Assembly: GCA_029216955.1 (NCBI GenBank)
Contig: JANAVB010009599.1
Span: forward strand, 2,993,240-3,057,239
DNA from: Iris pallida
Taxonomy: Eukaryota; Streptophyta; Magnoliopsida; Asparagales; Iridaceae
Direction: 5' to 3'
DNA: 64,000 bases
The translations under genes and the position numbers were made by a program. Below are positions 57,466 through 64,000 of the stretch, one piece after another (within the stretch, counting starts at the first letter, position 1; each line of letters opens with the position of its first letter). The notes below the pieces were generated by a model. That model was not told the DNA's origin. It was given only the letters and a program-made list of their open reading frames with translations, and ran no database searches.

Positions 57466-57691
57466 GCACGATAGGCCCAACGACTCCAGTTACATCCGAT
57501 TATTGGTGAGTACATGATTACATAGTAATTCTGTTAGTCTTGTGATACAGATTTTTACTCTCTCATGCTACCAACGTCACAACTTTTCCAGTGCTGCTCC
57601 CTCTAATGAAGATGAACGCAAAAAACCAACGTCACAACTTTTATAATTTGAGTAAATTTTTTTACCCTATATGAAAATTTTTGTTGTCAAA

Positions 57692-57855
57692 AAGATGGCT
57701 CCTAGGACTCGTCGAGGTGGTGCTGCTAGTCGAGGAAGGGGTCGAGGCAAGAAACCCTTGGAGGTCGACACGGAGGAAGTCCCCGTCGTCAAACAAGAGC
57801 CGGTGACTGTTAAGGAGGAGGTGTTACCAACGGTCGAGGTCAAGGAAGAACCGAT
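57692..57855 (+). pseudogene. Truncated N-terminus of a gag-like or basic protein
   Basis: ATG at 57,692 opens MAPRTRRGGAASRGRGRG followed by a Lys/Glu/Val-rich stretch, and is cut at 57,855 where the copia LTR begins. Short basic GRGRG starts are common in gypsy gag proteins. The open frame continues a few codons into the LTR by chance. Confidence 0.45.
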
Positions 57856-58409
57856 TGTAGGAACCCTAGACGGGGGGTGAATAGGGTCAAGCTAACTAAT
57901 CAAGCACTTAGCACAAGCTAATGGACAATTAAAAATTATAAGTGCAAGAGAAGAAGCAATAACAATACCGACACACGATGTATCCTGGTATCCTCCCAAG
58001 AGGCACTCCAGTCCCGGAACTCTCTCCAGCTTTAATCCACTATTTGAGTAAATAGTTACACACGAGTTTGGATCCGAAGAACTCGCCAACTTCAATACGA
58101 GTTTGGATCCGAAGAACTCGCCAACTTCAACCGAGAGTTTGGATACGAAGACTCTCCAACTTCAACCTTTCACAATAGGTTTTGATCTCCTTATACAATA
58201 AGATGAAGATCTCACTTTTCAACTCAATAACTCTAACACAATTTGTGGATGGCAAATGAAAGCTTTGTAGAGTTGTTTGTGGATAGGCTTTGGTGGTTTA
58301 GAAATTTTTAGGCTCAAAGCATCAACCTTGAATGAAGGGGTTCAAGGCTATTTATAACCAAAGCATTGAAAAGAGCCAAAGGCAACTTTTCAGTCACGAA
58401 CCGGCAGAC

Positions 58410-58650
58410 CGCCGGTATGATCCGGCATACCGGCGGTATACCGGTCTGGGATTGCAACGGCTAGAAATATAGCTGTTAGGATCATTAATGGCTGGAAATC
58501 CGACCGTTGGAATTTCAACGTTTCGGAAGCGGTATACCGTCAGTATGGACCGGTATGCCGTCGGTATGCCGGTTTTGTAAACAGAAACTTTCTGTGAACA
58601 AAAACCGGTATACCGTCGGTATACACCGGTATACCGTCGGTATGCCGTTT
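58410..58650. repeat. CCGGTATACCG/CGGTATGCCG repeats in LTR U3
   Basis: About eight copies of CGGTAT(A/G)CCG-like units, mostly in pairs GGTATACCGTCGGTAT, close to palindromic. They lie upstream of the TATA box on the minus strand. Confidence 0.75.
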
Positions 58651-58889
58651 TCCACCAAAAATGATCCTAGGCTTATTTCTGCCCTAGCTTTCGATTTTGC
58701 CATCCATTTCTTGTGTTTACAACAATTCCTAAGACTCATTACAGACTCCAGATATACTGTAGCAGGTGTAGGCTTCTTCAGAGTCTTGAAATGATAATGG
58801 CATGGCTTGGCTTCTTCCTTTGATAGGTGCTGGCTTTTTCCCTTGGCGGCAGCTGTCCAAAGATATCCAGTTTACGAAAAATGAATACC

Positions 58890-58980
58890 TTTCGGGGGCT
58901 TCGCCTCCGAACCCCCGACGAGGGGCTCTGCCCCCTCCGCTGACCGGGCAGCGGAACCCCCGAGTGCGTGGCTCCGGAGA
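58890..58980. repeat. GC-rich short hairpins in the LTR
   Basis: CGGGGGCTTCGCCTCCGAACCCCCG and GGGGCTCTGCCCC-type stem-loops in a 90-bp GC-rich island inside AT-rich DNA (first hairpin: stem parts GGGGGCTTCG and CGAACCCCCG). Confidence 0.6.
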
Positions 58981-59095
58981 TGTCGTCGGGTGGTTCAGAG
59001 AAATCTTGTAGGATCCGTCGTCTTTGGCCCACCATGATTTCTTCATTGCATATGTCCACATTGATCTTGCTTATTGCTTTTCTGCATGTACATGT

Positions 59096-59977
59096 TAGAC
59101 GAACAAAGAAATATACATAGTAGCAAGTATGATAAGTTTAATGCACAATAGGACAATGCTGAGTTTAAGTATTTGTGCTAAGGTGATAGCATAAATGTTA
59201 GTGATATCATAATGATTAAACTTAATTTAATGACCACAATCAAAAACATAGTTTTGATTTTGGCAATCCGATTAAATTTAAGATAGATAAGCTCATATCA
59301 CTAAATATGTAAACCAATAGGCACATCACCAAAGGTATAAGTATAAGTAGAAATACTATAGCGATAGTATGAAGATTAGTGATAATGAAATGCTAAACTT
59401 AACATATTAACCATATTCAAAAACATGATACCATCATTGGGCCAACAATCTCCCCCATTTTGATTATGACAAATCGGTTAAGTTTAGTATGGACACAATA
59501 GATGCATGTATCACTAATATACAAAAGATATAAGTTTAGACGAACAAAGAAATATACATAGTAGCAAGTATGATAAGTTTAATGCACAATAGAAAAATGC
59601 TGAGTTTAAGTATTTGTGCTAAGGTGATAGCATAAATGTTAGTGATATCATAATGATTAAACTTAATTGAATGACCACAATCAAAAACATAGTTTTAATT
59701 TTGGCAATCCGATTAAATTTAAGATAGATAAGCTCATATTACTAAATATGTAAACCAATAGGCACATATCACCAAAGGTATAAGTATAAGTAGAAATGCT
59801 ATAGCGATAGTATGAAGATTAGTGATAATGAAATGCTAAACTTAACATATTAACCATATTCAAAAACATGATACCATCATTGGGCCAACAATCTCCCCCT
59901 TTTTGATTATGGCAAATCGGTTAAGTTTAGTATGGACACAATAGATGCATGTATCACTAATATACAAAAGATATAAG
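59096..59977 (-). repeat. 441-bp tandem duplication across the LTR/polypurine-tract junction
   Basis: TAGACGAACAAAGAAATATAC starts copies at about 59,096 and 59,537. Each copy contains the outermost 350 bp of LTR, the LTR start TGTTGGCCC (59,447 and 59,890 on the minus strand), the purine tract and about 90 bp of internal DNA. The copies differ by only a few bases. Confidence 0.92.
59448..59470 (-). other. Polypurine tract of the SIRE-type copia (first copy)
   Basis: The minus strand reads AAAATGGGGGAGAT directly before the LTR start TGTTGG. The second copy at 59,891-59,910 reads AAAAAGGGGGAGAT, the usual SIRE form. Confidence 0.8.
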
Positions 59978-62900
59978 CAATATCACTAAAGCATACTACT
60001 TAGATTACTTATAAAAGCATACTTAAACTTACTTCTCCCCCTTTGACATGATCAAAAATAGGCTCCCCCGTACTAAGAGATAAAATGAAATCAATCTCAA
60101 GCATAGAAATCAGAGCATGGGGAACTTATAGACAATCATGATCAAGATATAATAATGAAAAACAATGGAAGAAGTGTGTAAAGACAAGTGTATAAAACTA
60201 CATACCAAATGTAAAGTACTTAATAGAAAATTGCTTGTCAAAACACAATATGGTTGGTAAAACTACAAGTATTTGAAAAACAAGAAATAAGTAGTTTACC
60301 AACTTGAAATCCAAGGAATAAATCCAAAACACAATAGGATATGAAATATTGCTCCAGTTTTGGAAGAGAACTATGAAATAAAGGATTTCAAACAAAAGCC
60401 ATGAGGAATAGATAATTGCAATTAATAGATACCAATTGAGATATGCAATTAAATAAACTTGATACCAATTGAAAAGATGTAAACTTGAAACATTGATCAA
60501 AGAAACCATTAATAATCATAATTGTCCACAAATAAATAGTGGAACAAAATAAAAGAATGATCAATGTAAAAAAAAATTGCAATTGATATAAAGTAATCTC
60601 ATTATTTGCAAGATCTATATGCTTATCCAAGTTCATGCATTTGAACTCAATTACCTCATCATGCTATATGAATACCATTTAGATAAACATGAAGGTAAAG
60701 GAGAAAAATACTTGAGAAGGAGAAATTCAGTCGACTTGAATGCTCCCCCTGAAAGTACTACCAAAGTAGATAAAAATCATGAATTTTGGATAAGTCCTCA
60801 ACAAGGAAAGCCAAATCAATTAAGCATAAAAGAAAAGTCAAATCAACGAAAGCATAATATTCATCAAGATAAGATCTGAAAGTTAATATTAGCAAGATGA
60901 CATATTTAACCCATATGAAAGAGAGAGATAAGATAATAAGGATAATTACATACACTCTTATAAATCCTTCAAAATAAAAATATCATGACCTCAATCAATA
61001 AGATATGAAATAGAAGAAAATATGGGTCCATGATGAACTAGGTATAAGACATATTAAAGGGTATAGATGAATTAAAACAATTTATTTGCTCTCCCTCAAA
61101 ATATGCGTAACTAGTTTCTAAGCACTTATAGCATCAAAAACTAGGGGTAAATCAACTATGGATTTCTTCCCCTTGCTCAATGCATATAAGGCTATAAAAT
61201 CGTCAAAAGACGAATAATGTCATCTTTAGTCAAGAGAAGAGATATACAATTAATAGCCACTAAAGATAAAAAATCAAAAGAATATTTCAATAAAGCACAT
61301 ATAATCAAAAGATGGCATACATTAATCTATATAGAAGGATCTCATATTTAAATATGATAGATCAATGTATGTTATCCTTTGAGAAAATGTCATCATGAAA
61401 AAGAATAAAGTCAATTAAGAACAATCATGATGAAAGACAGAATATAGCTAAAAAATAAAACTTAAACATCATGTCCATGATTATCTAATTAAGAAAGAAT
61501 CAACCAATTTATTACTTTGCATGGACTATGTATGTTGTACCACATATTTATCCAACAATGAATAAATCCAAACCTTGCTAATGGTAAATTAATAACCCAT
61601 AAAGTTCAAGTAGCAAAGGTCCATATGTGGCAATCCATGAATAGTCAAAGTAGAGTAATAAATTAGTTTGATAATCACATAATAAGATAATATAGGACTA
61701 CTCAACCATTAGGATCTTTTATCAATAAAAAATAAACAATTAGACATGATCCAACAAATCTCTTAAAGAAAATCCCAAATCATATTTATGATAAAATCTC
61801 ATAAAACAATAAAAAATATGGAAAAGAGTCATTCTCATTTAAATGATTGCAAATAAAATCAAGAAGAGATGTAAATGATAATACGATAAAATCATGAATC
61901 AAAAGTGAGAGAAATTTAAGAGATACATGCTAATGACTAATAAGGAAGGAGACTTAAAGAAAGGAATCACAAATCTCCAAGAGAAACAAGATCTAATCAA
62001 GAATTTGTAAAACTAGTTTTAGAGAACAAACATACGTATCTAAAATAGGACACAAATTACATTTAGAAGAATCACATATCTTGTTTATGTAAACTAGCAT
62101 ATCATATATAGATTAAAAAGAAAAATAATAGCTAGTTGAGTGAAAGTGACCAAATTATATAGCTTAACAATATATCATAAATAAGCAAGCTACATAACTA
62201 ATTAAGATTAATGATGTAAGTCATTAACAAGATAAATGTGCTCATCTAATCTTAAGTCACTAACACTAAAGATACTTGCTTAAGCATAGAGTTCACAAAG
62301 AGGACAATACATTTTGAATAAACAAAATGATTTATAGACTCTTTTCTAAGCAAGGATAAGAGCATAAGATGACAAATAAATGAATTATCCTCTTATCAAG
62401 TAAAGGCCAAAAGAGATTTTCATGAAAACGTAATAAAGTAAATCTCTTTGCCAAGTATTGAGATTAACCCAAGATAATAAAATGATAGATCGATCTAGAG
62501 AATGCAAAATATTATAGTCATTATAAAATAAGTGTATTATCTATAAATGGGAAAATCTCAACATAAAAGCTCAAACCATAGTAGCTAAAGTCATGAGAAA
62601 TATGATATAACAATTACATGTATTCTCATGTGCTACAAAAATATCATTGGGCAACAATAATTCAAAAAGAAGCATAAACCCAAGGAATGAGCAAAGAAAG
62701 ATCATTAAGATCAAGAAAGCTAAATGCTAAAGATATCAAGAAGTACATTTTTCAAAGAGCTTTCATAGTGCACCATAGTAAATATATAGAAGATATCGAT
62801 TTGAAAATGTGCACTAAAAATGGAGGTAAATATAAAAACAAGACAAAGCACAAAACCATGTGATTCTTAAAAGAACTTCCATAAATAGTCAAGTGCAAGG

Positions 62901-64000
62901 CATAAACAAATATTTTCTCTCATCATCCCAACTTAAAGATATAAAATAAATAAATATCAAAAGATAGGAATCTTTTATATATATATAAAACTATATATAT
63001 CACGAATGGGCATACATGAAAAGATTAAAAATCAATTAAGAACATGTGTCCATAATGCAAACCAAAAGGTCAAGAAGATAACATCAAAAGAAGACGTTAA
63101 GGAAGAAGCTAATTGATTCAAGAAGAATAAATTTGGTCAAAGAAATCAATAGCTAAGGTATGAGATAAGCACAAGTTTGAAGGTAACAAGTATAATTAAA
63201 TACTCTTCAAGTCAATATAAAACTTTAGCTTAACTCATATGCCCACATAAAGATATTTATACAAAAAAAATATCAACATAAGAAATACATGATCTACATA
63301 GAGATGGAAATATTAATGAATATAGTCATGTATCCTTAATGAATATTTGAAAGACTGTCACAAAATCAAAAGCATGTATAAATAAACTTTATTAGGCAAA
63401 GACATAATTAATTCTCAAGAAGATAATCAAGATAAAGTATGAGAATCAATAATAAATATATTATGTAAGCACAAGGTTAAAATGGAAGTATAAGTGTATA
63501 CTTGTCAAGTGATAAGAAGCTTGTGCTAAACATATATATTCACAAATACCGATTTAAAGTAAATAATACATATTAAGGAGAAATCGGTAGGAAATAACTA
63601 TTTCAAAAACTTTAAAGACGGAGAGTTAAAATCATATTAACTCAAATCAAAATCAAGCTCCTATGGACTAGAGTGATATGCATGCTTCATAATAAAGAGA
63701 TTAAGAATAACAAGCATGCATAAATCAAATGTGTCACACTTAATAGAAAATGAGTGATAAACTACATAGTGTGAACTAATCATTTAAGCCGAGTAACTAG
63801 TCATGCTAGATAAAAGAATTAATAATAAAATTAACTAAGCATGCTAGTATTATATCTCACATTGATTTATATAAGAGGCAACTAAAATATATCAATATGA
63901 GCTAGTGGCAAGACATCAAGTGAAACATGCTAGATTCTACAAATATAAACAATTTAAAAAGAATCGTTTAGCATGTTACCAAAGTGGCTCTAGTGGCCAC
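59978..64000 (-). other. AT-rich internal region of the SIRE-type copia, no coding capacity seen
   Basis: By position this is internal DNA upstream of the 3' LTR. It is very AT-rich, with no protein similarity in any frame, but has further G-run motifs on the minus strand (near 60,030, 60,065, 60,745 and 61,170; plus strand CTCCCCCTTT, GCTCCCCCG, GCTCCCCCTG, TTCCCCTTG). These look like extra polypurine-like tracts. Long non-coding stretches before the 3' LTR are known in some copia elements. Pol, if present, lies beyond 64,000. Confidence 0.55.

Larger units (their letters stand above)
54088..57558 (+). mobile_element. CACTA-3, 5'-terminal fragment of the same CACTA family
   Basis: It begins CACTACCAAAATACAGTAAA as in CACTA-1. 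Then come the GCGACGG array, CT tract, GC minisatellite, a 230-bp segment shared with CACTA-1 (16,220-16,450 against 55,395-55,615), a 299-bp triplicate, the duplicated transposase start, and the palindrome. Matching to CACTA-2 ends at 57,558, a few bases before the real transposase start codon would come. No transposase, second gene or 3' end follows, so it is a truncated copy. Confidence 0.85.
57856..59447 (-). repeat. 3' LTR of a SIRE-type copia element
   Basis: On the minus strand it starts TGTTGGCCCAATGATGG next to a purine tract and ends GGTTCCTACA at 57,856. A minus-strand TATA box TATAAATAG lies at 58,348-58,356. The GGGGGGTGAATAGGG segment near the end matches the LTR at 25,424. U3 has CGGTATACCG-type repeats (58,410-58,650) and short GC hairpins (58,890-58,975). 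Confidence 0.75.

Overview
The window is transposable-element DNA from a flowering plant, and I see no intact host gene in it. The plant assignment rests on lineage-specific elements: a Ty3/gypsy Tat-type element with the extra archaeal-type RNase H, Ty1/copia elements of SIRE type, CACTA (En/Spm) elements with tnp2 and Transposase_24 type genes, hAT-like MITEs and a Mutator-like element. I cannot name the species.

Layout. 1-13,319: a Tat-lineage gypsy element on the minus strand. Its 5' LTR is at about 11,253-13,319; gag, protease, RT, RNase H, archaeal RNase H and integrase run leftward to 2,555; a spliced antisense ORF lies on the plus strand at 3-1,907; the 3' LTR is off the left edge. 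This element sits inside the integrase of a SIRE-like copia element (minus strand, 5' LTR 25,424-26,334). The copia gag is also split by a 9,005-bp CACTA element (CACTA-1, 15,321-24,325, TSD TTA). Removing CACTA-1 and one TSD puts the two gag halves in one frame. 27,199-37,441: a second CACTA (CACTA-2, opposite orientation, TSD ATG), which carries a 603-bp hAT MITE with an 8-bp TSD.

37,445-48,780: a mosaic of LTR pieces (copia LTR ending at 42,988; chromovirus-type LTR ending at 46,298), a SINE-like unit between TA arrays, a polyol-transporter fragment beside a possible secreted-protein fragment, and a 204-bp foldback MITE. 48,787-52,631: a Mutator-like element filled with short palindromes. 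53,100-54,087: a copia LTR/leader fragment with a tandem duplication. 54,088-57,558: a 5'-terminal fragment of a third CACTA (CACTA-3) with a GC minisatellite, a 299-bp triplicate and a long palindrome. 57,692-57,855: a truncated gag start. 57,856-64,000: the 3' LTR, polypurine tract and AT-rich internal DNA of another SIRE-type copia on the minus strand, with a 441-bp tandem duplication across the LTR/PPT junction.

How parts relate. The elements are nested, so their relative order can be read: the copia is older than CACTA-1 and than the Tat element inside it. Most coding regions are decayed, often by stops that fit C-to-T change (TGG to TAG, CAA to TAA, CGA to TGA). The clear exception is the second gene of CACTA-1, whose six exons join into an open 549-codon frame while the transposase gene beside it has nine stops and a frameshift. 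The most interesting signals are that intact gene, a long palindrome with a duplicated transposase start shared by CACTA-2 and CACTA-3, a 3'-terminal block copied into the 5' part of CACTA-1, an antisense spliced ORF plus a plus-strand TATA box in the Tat LTR, and the palindrome-packed Mutator-like element.
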